64,000 nucleotides of DNA from Streptomyces sp. SID12501 (GTDB taxonomy: Bacteria > Actinomycetota > Actinomycetes > Streptomycetales > Streptomycetaceae), in the NCBI RefSeq assembly GCF_010550245.1, contig NZ_JAAGLU010000022.1, forward strand, positions 62,001 through 126,000. The letters are read 5' to 3'. Shown in pieces: positions 42,995 to 52,015 of the stretch; position 1 is the stretch's first letter, and each line of letters begins with the position of its first letter. The translations under genes and the position numbers were made by a program. The notes beneath the pieces were generated by a model, which saw only the letters and a program-made list of their open reading frames with translations, did not search any database and was not told the origin of the DNA.

Positions 42995-44311
42995 TCAGTG
43001 CAACGGGCGGAAGTGCCGCTGGAGGCCCGACCACACGTCGTCGTACCCAGGTTGCAGATGCTCGGCCCGCGCCGCCTGTGCCGTCAGGGTCATCGGCCAC
43101 CGTGTCTCGAACATGAACGCCAGCCCGTCGTCGATCCGTTGTGGCCGCAGCTCGGCCCCGCTCGCCCGGTCGAAGGTCTCCCGGTCGGGCCCGTGCGCGG
43201 ACATCATGTTGTGCAGCGAGCCGCCCCCGGGCAGAAACCCTTCCGCCTTCGCGTCGTACGCGCCGTCGATCAGCCCCATGTACTCGCTCATCACGTTCCG
43301 GTGGAAGTACGGCGGCCGGAAGGTGTCCTCGCCCACCAGCCAGCGGGGTGCGAAGACGACGAAGTCGATGCCCGCGAGCCCCGGTGTGTCCGACGGCGAC
43401 GTCAGTACCGTGAAGATCGACGGGTCCGGGTGGTCGTACGAGAGGCTGCCGAGGACGTTGAAACGGCGCAGGTCGTAGGCGTACGGGACATGGTTGCCGT
43501 GCCAGGCGACGACGTCGAGCGGGGAGTGGTCGTACACGGCCGTCCAGAGGTTGCCGCAGAACTTGTTGACCACCTCCACCGGACCCTCGACGTCCTCGTA
43601 CGCGGCGACCGGTGCCCGGAAGTCCCGTGCGTTGGCAAGCCCGTTGGCGCCGATCGGGCCGAGGTCGGGGAGCCGGAAAGGGGTGCCGTAGTTCTCGCAC
43701 ACGTAACCCCGGGCGGTGGCGTCGAGCAGCTCCACCCGGAAGCGCACCCCGCGAGGGACGAGCGCGACATGGCCGGGCTCGACGAACAACTGCCCGAACT
43801 CGGTGCGCAGCAGCAGCCCGCCGGTCTCCGGGACGATCAGCAGCTCCCCGTCGGCGTCGCTGAACACCCGCTCCATCGAGGAGTCGGCGTGGTAGAGGTG
43901 CACGGCCATGCCGCTGCGCTGAGCGGCGTCGCCGTTGCCGCCGAGGGTCCACAGGCCCGCCAGGAAGTCCGTCCCGGCCGGGGGCTCGGGCAGCGGGTCC
44001 CAGCGCAGCCGGTTCGGATCGGGCACGGATTCCGTGAAGGGTGCCGTGCGGATCGAGCCCCCGCCGGTGGGTGTGAACGGGGGATGCGCGGCCGAGGGGC
44101 GGATGCGGTACAGCCAGGAGCGGCGGTTGTGGGCGCGGGGCTCGGTGAACGCCGTACCGCTGAGCTGCTCGGCGTACAGGCCGAGAGGAGCGCGCTGCGG
44201 CGAGTTGCGGCCCTCGGGTAGGGCGCCGGGGACGGCCTCCGAGCTGTGCTCATTGCCGAAACCGGTGAGGTACGCAAGCCCCTCGGCCGCCTTCCGTGCG
44301 TCCCCGCTCAT
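42995..44311 (-). CDS. hmgA: Homogentisate 1,2-dioxygenase
   Basis: 438 residues, the normal size. It opens [27 protein letters not shown], which is diagnostic. The iron site is in [13 protein letters not shown] (His and Glu ligands) and [15 protein letters not shown] (His ligand). It cleaves homogentisate to maleylacetoacetate in phenylalanine/tyrosine breakdown. ATG 44311 has GAGGAG seven bases upstream; an upstream in-frame start does not. No fumarylacetoacetase gene is adjacent. It is followed by a GntR/UTRA regulator and preceded by a divergent TetR gene. Confidence 0.95.
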   Translation of the reverse strand: MSGDARKAAEGLAYLTGFGNEHSSEAVPGALPEGRNSPQRAPLGLYAEQLSGTAFTEPRAHNRRSWLYRIRPSAAHPPFTPTGGGSIRTAPFTESVPDPNRLRWDPLPEPPAGTDFLAGLWTLGGNGDAAQRSGMAVHLYHADSSMERVFSDADGELLIVPETGGLLLRTEFGQLFVEPGHVALVPRGVRFRVELLDATARGYVCENYGTPFRLPDLGPIGANGLANARDFRAPVAAYEDVEGPVEVVNKFCGNLWTAVYDHSPLDVVAWHGNHVPYAYDLRRFNVLGSLSYDHPDPSIFTVLTSPSDTPGLAGIDFVVFAPRWLVGEDTFRPPYFHRNVMSEYMGLIDGAYDAKAEGFLPGGGSLHNMMSAHGPDRETFDRASGAELRPQRIDDGLAFMFETRWPMTLTAQAARAEHLQPGYDDVWSGLQRHFRPLH

Positions 44312-44336
44312 CCGTGCTCCTCGCTCTCTGACGTTC

Positions 44337-44360
44337 ATTCCTATGCTTCACCGTAGGATT
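44337..44360. promoter_or_regulatory. Imperfect inverted repeat between hmgA and the divergent tetR gene
   Basis: ATTCCTATG (44337-44345) and CGTAGGATT (44352-44360) pair at 7 of 9 positions. It lies 25 bp from the hmgA start and 66 bp from the tetR start, a fair position for an operator shared by the divergent pair. Weak evidence. Confidence 0.35.
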
Positions 44361-44425
44361 CGGCGTTCGCGGGCGCAAGAGGGGGAAAGTCAGGGGGGAG
44401 GTTCACCGGATCGTCGTGGAACGGC

Positions 44426-45046
44426 ATGATGAATCCTGTGCCCCAAGCGACCTCGCTACGTCGTGCGCCCGTACAGCGGCGCAGTGCCGAACGGCTGACC
44501 AGAATCCTCGACGCCTGCGCCGACCTTCTCGACGAGGTCGGCTACGACGCCCTGAGCACTCGGGCGGTGGCGATACGCGCCGGCGTCCCCATAGGCTCCG
44601 TGTACCGCTTCTTCGGCAACAAGCGCGCCATGGCGGACGCGCTGGCCCAGCGGAACCTGGAGCGGTACATCACGCGTGTCACCGAGCGCCTGGGGCAGCA
44701 GACCGGGGGCGGCTGGCGCGAGGCCATGGACGCCGTGCTCGACGAGTACCTGGCCATGAAACGGACCGCGCCGGGGTTCTCGCTCGTCGACTTCGGCAAC
44801 CAGATCCCGGTCGGCAAACGCGACGCCGGACCCAACCACCGCGTCGCCGACACCCTCACCGCCCTCCTCTCCGGCGTCCTCGACCGCGAACCGGACGACG
44901 ACCTGCGCCGTATGTTCCTGATCGCCGTCGAGACCGCCGACACCCTGGTCCACCTTGCCTTCCGGGTCGCCCCGGAGGGGGACGAGCGGATCATCGCGGA
45001 GGCGCGGGAGCTGCTGCGGGCGTATCTGGCGCGGGTGCTCGACTGA
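44426..45046 (+). CDS. TetR-family regulator
   Basis: 206 residues. HTH: RRSAERLTRILDACADLLDEVGYDALSTRAVAIRAGVPIGSVYRFFGNKRAMADAL. The C-terminal domain (LAMKRTAPGFSLVDFGNQIP, AVETADTLVHLAFR) is of the type found in actinobacterial regulators of small-molecule metabolism. Two ATGs in a row (44426, 44429) could both serve. Divergent from hmgA (115 bp), so that gene is the first candidate target. Confidence 0.88.
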   Translation: MMNPVPQATSLRRAPVQRRSAERLTRILDACADLLDEVGYDALSTRAVAIRAGVPIGSVYRFFGNKRAMADALAQRNLERYITRVTERLGQQTGGGWREAMDAVLDEYLAMKRTAPGFSLVDFGNQIPVGKRDAGPNHRVADTLTALLSGVLDREPDDDLRRMFLIAVETADTLVHLAFRVAPEGDERIIAEARELLRAYLARVLD

Positions 45047-45185
45047 GGTTCCAGGCCAACTCGCCCGGCTCTCCCGGACCGGCCGAGGCGGGTGTGCGAA
45101 ACCCCTCCCTTCCATCCGTACCGGTCGGTATGCTCGACTCCATCCGTGCGTCACCGTTGCCGCCACCCCCCATCCGGGAGGACCC

Positions 45186-47465
45186 GTGTCCAGCCCCACC
45201 GACTCCCGTACCGAATCCCGCGCCGAGTCCCGCACCGCCCTGCGTGTCTGCCCCCTGTGCGAGGCCACCTGCGGACTGACGCTCACCATCGAGAGCGGCC
45301 GGGTCACCGGGGCCCGTGGTGACCGCGACGACGTCTTCAGCCAGGGGTTCATCTGCCCCAAGGGCGCTTCCTTCGGAGCCCTCGACAGCGACCCCGACCG
45401 GCTGCGTACGCCCCTCGTGCGACGGGACGGCGAGTTGCGCGAGGCGAGCTGGGCGGAGGCCTTCGACGCCGTCGCCGCCGGCATCCGGGGCGCGGTCGAG
45501 CGGTACGGGCCGAACTCCGTCGGAGCCGTCTTCGGGAACCCGAACGTGCACACCATGGCCGGGGCGCTCTACCCGCCGGTCCTGCTCGCCGGTCTCGGCA
45601 CCCGCAGCGTCTTCACCGCCTCCACGGTCGACCAGATGCCCAAGCACGTCTCCAGCGGGCTGCTCTACGGCGACGCCAACGCGATCCCCGTACCCGACCT
45701 CGACCACACCGACCATCTGCTGCTCATCGGCGCCAACCCTCTTGAGTCCAACGGGAGTCTGTGCACGGCACCCGACTTCCCCGGCAAGCTCAAGGCCCTC
45801 AGGGCGCGCGGCGGCACGCTCACGGTCATCGACCCGCGCCGCACCCGCACCGCCAAACTCGCCGACCGGCACATCGCGATCCGCCCCGGGACGGACGCCC
45901 TGCTGCTCGCCGCGATGACCCACGTCCTCTTCGACGAACACCTCGTCGACCTGGGAGAGTTGGCGCCGCACGTCCAAGGCGTCGACGAAGTGCAGGCGGC
46001 CGTACGGGACTTCACGCCCGAGGCCGTCGCCGAGGCCTGTGACGTGGACGCCGGCGCCATCCGTGCCCTCGCCCGTGAACTCGCCGCCGCGCCCACCGCC
46101 GCCGTCTACGGCCGTATGGGCAGTTGCACCGTCCTGCACGGCACCCTCGCCAGCTGGCTGGTCGACGTCCTCGACATCCTCACCGGCAACCTCGACCGGC
46201 CCGGCGGCGCCCTCTTCCCGCAGGCGGCGACGGACCGGACGCCCCGGCCGGCCGGACCCGGTCACGGGTTCACGCTGGGCCGCTGGCACTCGCGGGTCGG
46301 TCAACACCCGGAGGCGAAAGGCGAGTTGCCGCTCTCCGCGCTCGCCGAGGAGATCGACACCGCCACGGCCGAGGGCGAGCCGATCCACGCCCTCATCGTC
46401 GTCGCCGCCAACCCCGTCCTCTCCGCACCCGACGGCAACCGGCTCGACAGGGCGCTGGACTCGCTCGACTTCATGGTCAGCGTCGACCCCTACCTGAACG
46501 AGACCTCACGCCACGCGCACGTCGTGCTGCCCCCGCCCCCGCCCTCGCAGAGCCCGCACCACGACTTCGCCTTCAACACCCTCGCCGTCCGCAACCAGGT
46601 CCGCTACAACCGGCCCGCAGTCCCCCTGGAACCGGGACTGATGGCCGAGACCGAGATCCTCGCGCGGCTGATCCTGGCCGCGACCGGTATGCACGGTGCC
46701 GACCCCGCCGCCGTGGACGCCATGGTCATCGACCAGACCCTCGGCAAGGCCGTCAGGGAACCCCACTCCCCGGTCCACGGCCGCGATCCGCAGCAGCTCG
46801 CCAAGGAACTCGACGGCGACACCGGTCCCGAGCGCCGCCTCGACCTGATGCTGCGCCTGGGCCCGTACGGCGACGGCTTCGGCGTACGGCCGGACGGTCT
46901 GAGCCTCGCCGAAGTGCTCGCCCACCCGCACGGCATCGACCTCGGGCCGCTCCGGTCGCGTCTGCCGCAGCCGCTGAAGACACGCAGCGGGAAGATCGAA
47001 CTGCTGCCGCAGCCCATCGCCGACGACCTGCCGCGCCTGCGCCAGGCCCTGCGTGAGCGCCCCGCCGGGATCGTGCTGATCGGGCGCCGGCATCTTCGCT
47101 CCAACAACAGCTGGATGCACAACATCCCCGCGCTCACCGGCGGCACCAACCGCTGCACCCTGCACATCCACCCCGAGGACGCCGCCCGCCTCGGCGTGCT
47201 CGACGGAGCCCCCGTGCGGATCAAGGGCGCCGGGGGAGAGGTGGTCGCCCCCGCCGAGATCACCGACGTCGTACGGCGCGGGGTCGTCAGCCTGCCCCAC
47301 GGGTGGGGGCACGACCGGTCCGGGACCCGGCTCGCGCACGCCGCCGTCGACCCCGGTGTCAACGTCAACCAGCTCCTCGACGGCAGTCTTCTCGACCCGC
47401 TGTCGGGCAACGCCGTACTGAATGGTGTACCCATCGATCTCGCCCCAGCAGGCACAACGCTGTGA
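45186..47465 (+). CDS. Molybdopterin oxidoreductase (nitrate reductase/formate dehydrogenase superfamily)
   Basis: 759 residues from GTG 45186, which follows GGGAGGA. The N-terminal 4Fe-4S motif is complete: CPLCEATC then GFICPKG about 28 residues on. The molybdopterin regions (NPNVHTMAGALYPP, LLIGANPLESNGSL, VIDPRRTRTAKLADRHIAI) and the C-terminal MoCo-binding domain (RRHLRSNNSWMHNIPAL, LPHGWGHDRSGT) are present. At the metal-ligand region (TVDQMPKHVSSGLLYGD) I see no Cys or selenocysteine, so it is not a canonical nitrate reductase or formate dehydrogenase; mycobacterial Rv0197-type oxidoreductases look similar. No electron-transfer subunit is adjacent. The reaction is unknown. Confidence 0.85.
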   Translation: MSSPTDSRTESRAESRTALRVCPLCEATCGLTLTIESGRVTGARGDRDDVFSQGFICPKGASFGALDSDPDRLRTPLVRRDGELREASWAEAFDAVAAGIRGAVERYGPNSVGAVFGNPNVHTMAGALYPPVLLAGLGTRSVFTASTVDQMPKHVSSGLLYGDANAIPVPDLDHTDHLLLIGANPLESNGSLCTAPDFPGKLKALRARGGTLTVIDPRRTRTAKLADRHIAIRPGTDALLLAAMTHVLFDEHLVDLGELAPHVQGVDEVQAAVRDFTPEAVAEACDVDAGAIRALARELAAAPTAAVYGRMGSCTVLHGTLASWLVDVLDILTGNLDRPGGALFPQAATDRTPRPAGPGHGFTLGRWHSRVGQHPEAKGELPLSALAEEIDTATAEGEPIHALIVVAANPVLSAPDGNRLDRALDSLDFMVSVDPYLNETSRHAHVVLPPPPPSQSPHHDFAFNTLAVRNQVRYNRPAVPLEPGLMAETEILARLILAATGMHGADPAAVDAMVIDQTLGKAVREPHSPVHGRDPQQLAKELDGDTGPERRLDLMLRLGPYGDGFGVRPDGLSLAEVLAHPHGIDLGPLRSRLPQPLKTRSGKIELLPQPIADDLPRLRQALRERPAGIVLIGRRHLRSNNSWMHNIPALTGGTNRCTLHIHPEDAARLGVLDGAPVRIKGAGGEVVAPAEITDVVRRGVVSLPHGWGHDRSGTRLAHAAVDPGVNVNQLLDGSLLDPLSGNAVLNGVPIDLAPAGTTL

Positions 47466-47523
47466 CCTGGAGTTTTGCGCTTATTGCTCGCACGTCAACA
47501 TCTTGTTAAGACTTGCGTGGCCG

Positions 47524-47578
47524 ACCTAACGTCAACGCACTGCCGACTCCGGTGGGAGTTCAAGGGCGAACGTTAGGT
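47524..47578 (+). promoter_or_regulatory. Perfect 9-bp inverted repeat in the CitMHS leader, overlapping the ribosome-binding site
   Basis: ACCTAACGT (47524-47532) and ACGTTAGGT (47570-47578) are exact reverse complements separated by 37 bases. The right arm includes the only Shine-Dalgarno-like bases (TTAGGTAA) before the ATG at 47588. The element could be an operator pair or an mRNA switch that hides the ribosome-binding site. Confidence 0.5.
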
Positions 47579-47587
47579 AACCCACTC

Positions 47588-49036
47588 ATGTTGACCATTC
47601 TGGGCTTCACGATGATCGCGACCTTCCTGGTCCTGATCATGCTGAAGAGGATGTCGCCGATCGCGGCGCTCGTACTGATCCCGGCACTGTTCTGCGTCTT
47701 CGTCGGGAAGGGCGCCAAGCTCGGTGACTACGTCATCGACGGCGTCACCAGCCTCGCCCCCACCGCGGCGATGCTCATGTTCGCGATCGTCTACTTCGGT
47801 GTGATGATCGACGTCGGTCTCTTCGACCCGATCGTCCGGGGCATCCTGAAGTTCGCCAAGGCCGACCCGCTGCGCATAGTCGTCGGCACGGCGATCCTCG
47901 CGGCGATCGTGTCCCTCGACGGCGACGGCTCGACCACCTTCATGATCACGGTCTCGGCGATGTACCCCCTGTACAAGCGCCTCAAGATGAGCCTCGTCGT
48001 GATGACCGGCGTCGCAGCGATGGCCAACGGTGTGATGAACACCCTGCCCTGGGGCGGCCCGACGGCCCGTGCCGCGACGGCCCTGAAGCTGGACGCCAGC
48101 GACATCTTCGTCCCGATGATCCCGGCACTCGCCGTCGGCCTGGCCTTCGTCATCGCCCTCTCGTACGTCCTCGGCCGCCGCGAGCGCAAGCGGCTCGGCG
48201 TGCTCACGCTGGACGCGGTCCTGGTGGAGGAGCGGGAACCGGACCAGGAGTCGGAGACCGTGCTCGTCGGCGCCGGTTCGGGCGCGAAGTCGGCCGTGGG
48301 ATCCGGCGCGGGCAACCCGGCGGCACCCACGGGCGGTTCGGGTGCCGAGGCCACCAGTGACGGCAGCACCGACGATGACGACGACGACCGGATGCTGAAG
48401 GTCCTCGACCCGAACCGCACCACCCTGCGCCCCAAGCTCTACTGGTTCAACGCGCTCCTCACGGTCACCCTGCTCACCTCCATGATCATGGAGTGGCTGC
48501 CGATCCCGGTGCTGTTCCTGCTCGGCGCCGCGCTCGCCCTCACGGTCAACTTCCCGCACATGCCCGACCAGAAGGCCCGCCTCGGCGCCCACGCCGAGAA
48601 CGTCCTCAACGTCTCCGGCATGGTCTTCGCCGCCGCCGTCTTCACCGGCGTCCTCAAGGGCACCGGCATGGTCGACCACATGGCCCGCTGGCTCGTCGAG
48701 AACATCCCCGACGGCATGGGCCCGCACATGGCCTTCGTCACCGGCCTGCTCAGCATCCCGCTCACCTACTTCATGTCCAACGACGGCTTCTACTTCGGCG
48801 TCCTGCCGGTCCTCGCCGAGGCCGGCGCGGCCCACGGCGTCTCCCCCCTGGAGATCGCCCGCGCCTCCCTCATCGCCCAGCCCCTGCACATGTCCAGCCC
48901 GCTCGTCCCGGCCGTGTACGTCCTCGTCGGCATGGCGAAGGTCGAGTTCGGCGACCACACGAAGTTCGTGGTCAAGTGGGCCGTGCTGACCTCGCTGGCC
49001 ATCCTCGGGTCGGGCATCCTGTTCGGCATCATCTGA
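47588..49036 (+). CDS. CitMHS-family metal-citrate/carboxylate transporter
   Basis: 482 residues, about 11-12 helices. The family blocks are LKRMSPIAALVLIPALFCVF, TAAMLMFAIVYFGVMIDVGLFDP, VSLDGDGSTTFMITVSAMYPLYKRL, TLPWGGPTARAA and, in the second half, FTGVLKGTGMVDHMA, LTYFMSNDGFYFGVLPVLAEA and QPLHMSSPLVPAVYVLVG. A central loop carries DDDDDDR. CitMHS proteins import citrate complexed with Mg or Ca/Fe. ATG 47588 begins the first helix. No two-component system is adjacent; control may involve the inverted repeat in its leader. The MFS gene follows 51 bp later. Confidence 0.92.
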   Translation: MLTILGFTMIATFLVLIMLKRMSPIAALVLIPALFCVFVGKGAKLGDYVIDGVTSLAPTAAMLMFAIVYFGVMIDVGLFDPIVRGILKFAKADPLRIVVGTAILAAIVSLDGDGSTTFMITVSAMYPLYKRLKMSLVVMTGVAAMANGVMNTLPWGGPTARAATALKLDASDIFVPMIPALAVGLAFVIALSYVLGRRERKRLGVLTLDAVLVEEREPDQESETVLVGAGSGAKSAVGSGAGNPAAPTGGSGAEATSDGSTDDDDDDRMLKVLDPNRTTLRPKLYWFNALLTVTLLTSMIMEWLPIPVLFLLGAALALTVNFPHMPDQKARLGAHAENVLNVSGMVFAAAVFTGVLKGTGMVDHMARWLVENIPDGMGPHMAFVTGLLSIPLTYFMSNDGFYFGVLPVLAEAGAAHGVSPLEIARASLIAQPLHMSSPLVPAVYVLVGMAKVEFGDHTKFVVKWAVLTSLAILGSGILFGII

Positions 49037-49087
49037 CCGGCATCCCAACCACAACTGATCCGCGCATCCGTCCGGAAGGACAACACC

Positions 49088-50308
49088 ATGAGGCCCGGTG
49101 GGAACCGCGGCTGGCTGCTCCGCCTCGTCATCGCCTTCAGCTTCACGCAGGGGGCGGTGTCGATGGCCCGGCCCGCCGTCTCCTACCGGGCCCTCGCGCT
49201 GGGCGCCGACGAGCGGGCCATCGGCGTGATCGCCGCCGCATACGCCCTGCTCCCGCTCTTCGCCGCCGTACCACTGGGCCGCCGCACCGACCACGGCCGC
49301 TGCGCACCCCTGCTGACTGTCGGCGCCGTCCTGATCTCCGGCGGCTGCGCCCTCGGCGCCACCGCCAACTCCCTTGCCGCGATGGCCGCGTGGAGCGGGG
49401 TGATGGGCCTCGGCCACCTCTGCTTCGTCATCGGCGGGCAGTCACTCGTCGCCCGCCGGTCCGCCCCGCACGAACAGGACCGCAACTTCGGCCACTTCAC
49501 CATCGGCGTCTCGCTGGGCCAGTTCATCGGCCCGATCGCGGCGGGCGCGCTGATCGGCGGCCACGACATGGCGGCCACCAGCGCCCGCGCACTGCTGGTC
49601 GCGGGCGGGGTCGCCGCGTTGTCGTTCACGTCGTTGTGGCGCGTCGAGGACCGTACGGCCGTCAAGTCCCGTACGGAGCAGGGTGATCGCGTCCCCGTGC
49701 ACCGCATCCTGCGCACCCGGGGTGTGCCCGCGGGCATCTTCGTCAGCCTCGCCGTGCTGTCCGCGACCGACATCCTCACCGCCTACCTTCCGGTGGTCGG
49801 CGAGCACCGGGGCATCGCGCCGGCGCTGATCGGCGTACTGCTCGGACTGCGCGCCGCGGCCACCATCGCGTGCCGTCTGGTGCTGACGCCCCTGCTGAGA
49901 CTGCTCGGCCGGCGCCTGCTGCTCACCGTGACCTGTCTGCTGGCGGCGGTGCTGTGCGCGGGGATCGCGCTGCCGGTGCCGGTGTGGGGGCTGGCCCTCA
50001 TGCTCGCGGCACTCGGCTTCTGCCTGGGTGTCGGACAGCCGCTGTCGATGACGACGGTCGTCCAGGCCGCCCCGGCCGACGCCCGCTCCACCGCACTCGC
50101 GCTGCGCCTGACCGGCAACCGGCTCGGCCAGGTCGCCGCGCCCGCCACGGCCGGTCTGGTCGCCGGGGTCACGGGCGTGGCGGCACCGTTCGTGATGCTG
50201 GGCGCGCTGCTGTTGCTGGCGGCGGGGACAGCGGTGCGCTCGTCGGTCCCACAGGAGCCGGCGGAGAAGCGGGAGAGGGCCGGAAGGGTGATGTCCGACG
50301 GGGCGTAG
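49088..50308 (+). CDS. MFS transporter
   Basis: 406 residues with 12 predicted helices in two halves. Helix 1 contains FSFTQGAVSMARPAVSYRAL; the loop 2-3 motif is PLGRRTDHGRCAPLL (MFS motif A variant); loop 8-9 has RLVLTPLLRLLGRRLLL. The C-terminus is short and charged. Substrate unknown. It follows the CitMHS gene after 51 bp on the same strand with GGAAGGA before the ATG, so both may be on one transcript. Its weak relation to known exporters makes either import or efflux possible. Confidence 0.87.
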   Translation: MRPGGNRGWLLRLVIAFSFTQGAVSMARPAVSYRALALGADERAIGVIAAAYALLPLFAAVPLGRRTDHGRCAPLLTVGAVLISGGCALGATANSLAAMAAWSGVMGLGHLCFVIGGQSLVARRSAPHEQDRNFGHFTIGVSLGQFIGPIAAGALIGGHDMAATSARALLVAGGVAALSFTSLWRVEDRTAVKSRTEQGDRVPVHRILRTRGVPAGIFVSLAVLSATDILTAYLPVVGEHRGIAPALIGVLLGLRAAATIACRLVLTPLLRLLGRRLLLTVTCLLAAVLCAGIALPVPVWGLALMLAALGFCLGVGQPLSMTTVVQAAPADARSTALALRLTGNRLGQVAAPATAGLVAGVTGVAAPFVMLGALLLLAAGTAVRSSVPQEPAEKRERAGRVMSDGA

Positions 50309-50347
50309 GGCGGTGCTTCCGCCTTTGCGGGTGCTTGTGTGAAAGAG

Positions 50348-50386
50348 AGTCAGAAGAAGCGTGATTTGTATGAAAATCATCTGACT
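50348..50386 (+). promoter_or_regulatory. Nested dyad immediately upstream of the ribosome-binding site of the 50401 gene
   Basis: AGTCAGA (50348-50354) pairs with TCTGACT (50380-50386), and inside TGATTT (50362-50367) pairs with AAATCA (50374-50379). It is AT-rich in a GC-rich setting and ends directly before CGGAGGAA. TGAAAATCAT within it resembles half of a Streptomyces Zur box, but the other half is poor. Confidence 0.5.
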
Positions 50387-50400
50387 CGGAGGAACCGCGC

Positions 50401-51084
50401 ATGACCACCTCTCTCCGTCCACGCCGGACCGGCGCCCGTACCGCCGCGCTCGCGGCCCTCACCCTCGCGGGCACCACCCTCATCGGGGCCACCGCCGCCG
50501 TCGCCGCCCCCGCAGCGCCCGGCGACAACGGAGACGTCAAGATCCACAAGGTGGGTACGCCCTTCACCGACCAGCGCAACGAGCCGAAGGTCTGCGACTT
50601 CTACCTCGCCGCGTTCAACTTCGACGCCGACCAGGACATCGAGTGGTCCATCGAGACCCAGCCCCTGGAGGCGAACGGCGCCACCCTCGGCGACACCCTC
50701 GACCTGGAGCCGGACGGCACCGGCCACACCCTGCCCCTCGCGCTGCCGGACGGCCAGTACAAGCTGACGTGGAACATCGTCGGCGGCCAGGGCGCGGGCA
50801 AGCACAAGGTGTTCCAGGTCGACTGTCCGATCGGCGACCCGACCGGGACTCCGACCCCGCCCAGCACAGTGCCCCCGACCGGTGGTCCGGGTGGCCCCGG
50901 CGGTGGACCCGGAGGTCCCGGCGGTGGCCCGGGCGGTCCGCACGGCGGGGTTCCCGCGGGCGGCGGCGGGGTCGCGCGGGCGGAGGCCTTCTCACCGGTC
51001 GCCGGTGCGGCTGCCGTGGGCCTGATCGTGGTCGGGGGAGTGGTCTGCTTCCGGACGCGCCGACGTACCGATGGCGCTGCCTGA
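50401..51084 (+). CDS. Secreted protein with Gly/Pro-rich stalk and C-terminal membrane anchor
   Basis: 227 residues. Signal peptide ending near VAAPAAPG, then a compact domain of about 100 residues with two cysteines (KVCDFYLAAFNFD ... FQVDCPIG) and an internal YKLTWNIVGG, then a Gly-Gly-Pro stalk (residues about 155-190), one hydrophobic helix (GAAAVGLIVVGGVVCF) and RTRRR. The C-terminus resembles a sortase substrate, but no LPxTG or LAxTG motif precedes the helix. It overlaps the sortase gene by 14 bp, so the two probably act together. GGAGGAA precedes the ATG; a symmetrical element lies just upstream. Confidence 0.8.
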   Translation: MTTSLRPRRTGARTAALAALTLAGTTLIGATAAVAAPAAPGDNGDVKIHKVGTPFTDQRNEPKVCDFYLAAFNFDADQDIEWSIETQPLEANGATLGDTLDLEPDGTGHTLPLALPDGQYKLTWNIVGGQGAGKHKVFQVDCPIGDPTGTPTPPSTVPPTGGPGGPGGGPGGPGGGPGGPHGGVPAGGGGVARAEAFSPVAGAAAVGLIVVGGVVCFRTRRRTDGAA

Positions 51085-52009
51085 CCGCGCCCGCCGGCCC
51101 CGGCCGTGGCGCCGGACGCGCGCCTACCGCCTGACCCGCACGGTCGTCCTGACCGTCACCCTGGCGGTGGGCGGCGTCTGGTGGGCCCGGGTCGACGAGC
51201 CCACCCCCGCACCCGTCACCGCCACCGACGGCACGCCGGTCGCACCGTCCACAGGGAACGGCGGGAACGCCGGGACGGGGAGGGCGGCACGGGAGCGAAG
51301 CCCGGCGCCGACCACGCCGACACCGGTGGCCGGACCCGCGAAGGGACGGTCGGAGCCCGCTGGGCCGGGACCGCACACCAGGCCGACCCGGGCGGCCGGA
51401 CCTACTGAGGGGCGTTCGGAGCCCGACGGGCCGGCACTCCCGGCCGCACCGACACCGGCGGCCGGACCAGCGAAGGGACGACCAGGGTCCGCCGGACGAA
51501 CTCCACCCACCGCCCACCCGAGCGCGCCGGCCACGCCCCGGGCGCCCGCCCTCCTCCCGCGCTCCCGCCCCACCAGGCTCGGCCTCCCCTACCTCGATGT
51601 CGAGGCGCCGGTCGTGGATCTGCGTCTCGACCGCCACGGGCAGCTCAGTGCGCCTCCGGACAACAACTCCAACCTGGTCGGCTGGTACGCGGACGGACCG
51701 TCCCCCGGGGAGAACGGCACGGTGATCGTCGTAGGGCACCGCGACACCCGTGCCGGGCCCGCCGTGTTCGTCGGCCTCGACGAAGTCACGCCCGGACGGC
51801 GGGTCGAACTCCGGCGCGCGGACGGGCGTACGGCCGTCTACACCGTCTACGCCGTGAAGACGTACGACAAGGCGAACTTCCCCAGCCGGGAGGTGTACGG
51901 CGCCCGCGCCCGCCCCGAGTTGCGGCTCATCACCTGCGGCGGAGGCTACGACCGACGGACGGGCTACACCGGCAACATCGTCGTGTACGCGCATCTGACG
52001 GCGACGTAG
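51071..52009 (+). CDS. Sortase, class F type
   Basis: 312 residues. An N-terminal membrane anchor (TRTVVLTVTLAVGGVWW) and a long Pro/Ala/Gly linker made of imperfect repeats of AGPAKGR / AGPTEGR precede the catalytic barrel (about 175-310). The catalytic His is in VIVVGHRDTRAG, Cys in LRLITCGGGYDRRTGY; the arginine expected two strands later is probably in DRRTGY. The TLITCGG-type motif with a short barrel fits actinobacterial class F sortases. It overlaps the upstream secreted-protein gene by 14 bp and converges with the DMT gene with only 6 bp between stops. Confidence 0.88.
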   Translation: MALPDRARRPRPWRRTRAYRLTRTVVLTVTLAVGGVWWARVDEPTPAPVTATDGTPVAPSTGNGGNAGTGRAARERSPAPTTPTPVAGPAKGRSEPAGPGPHTRPTRAAGPTEGRSEPDGPALPAAPTPAAGPAKGRPGSAGRTPPTAHPSAPATPRAPALLPRSRPTRLGLPYLDVEAPVVDLRLDRHGQLSAPPDNNSNLVGWYADGPSPGENGTVIVVGHRDTRAGPAVFVGLDEVTPGRRVELRRADGRTAVYTVYAVKTYDKANFPSREVYGARARPELRLITCGGGYDRRTGYTGNIVVYAHLTAT

Positions 52010-52015
52010 GCCCGT

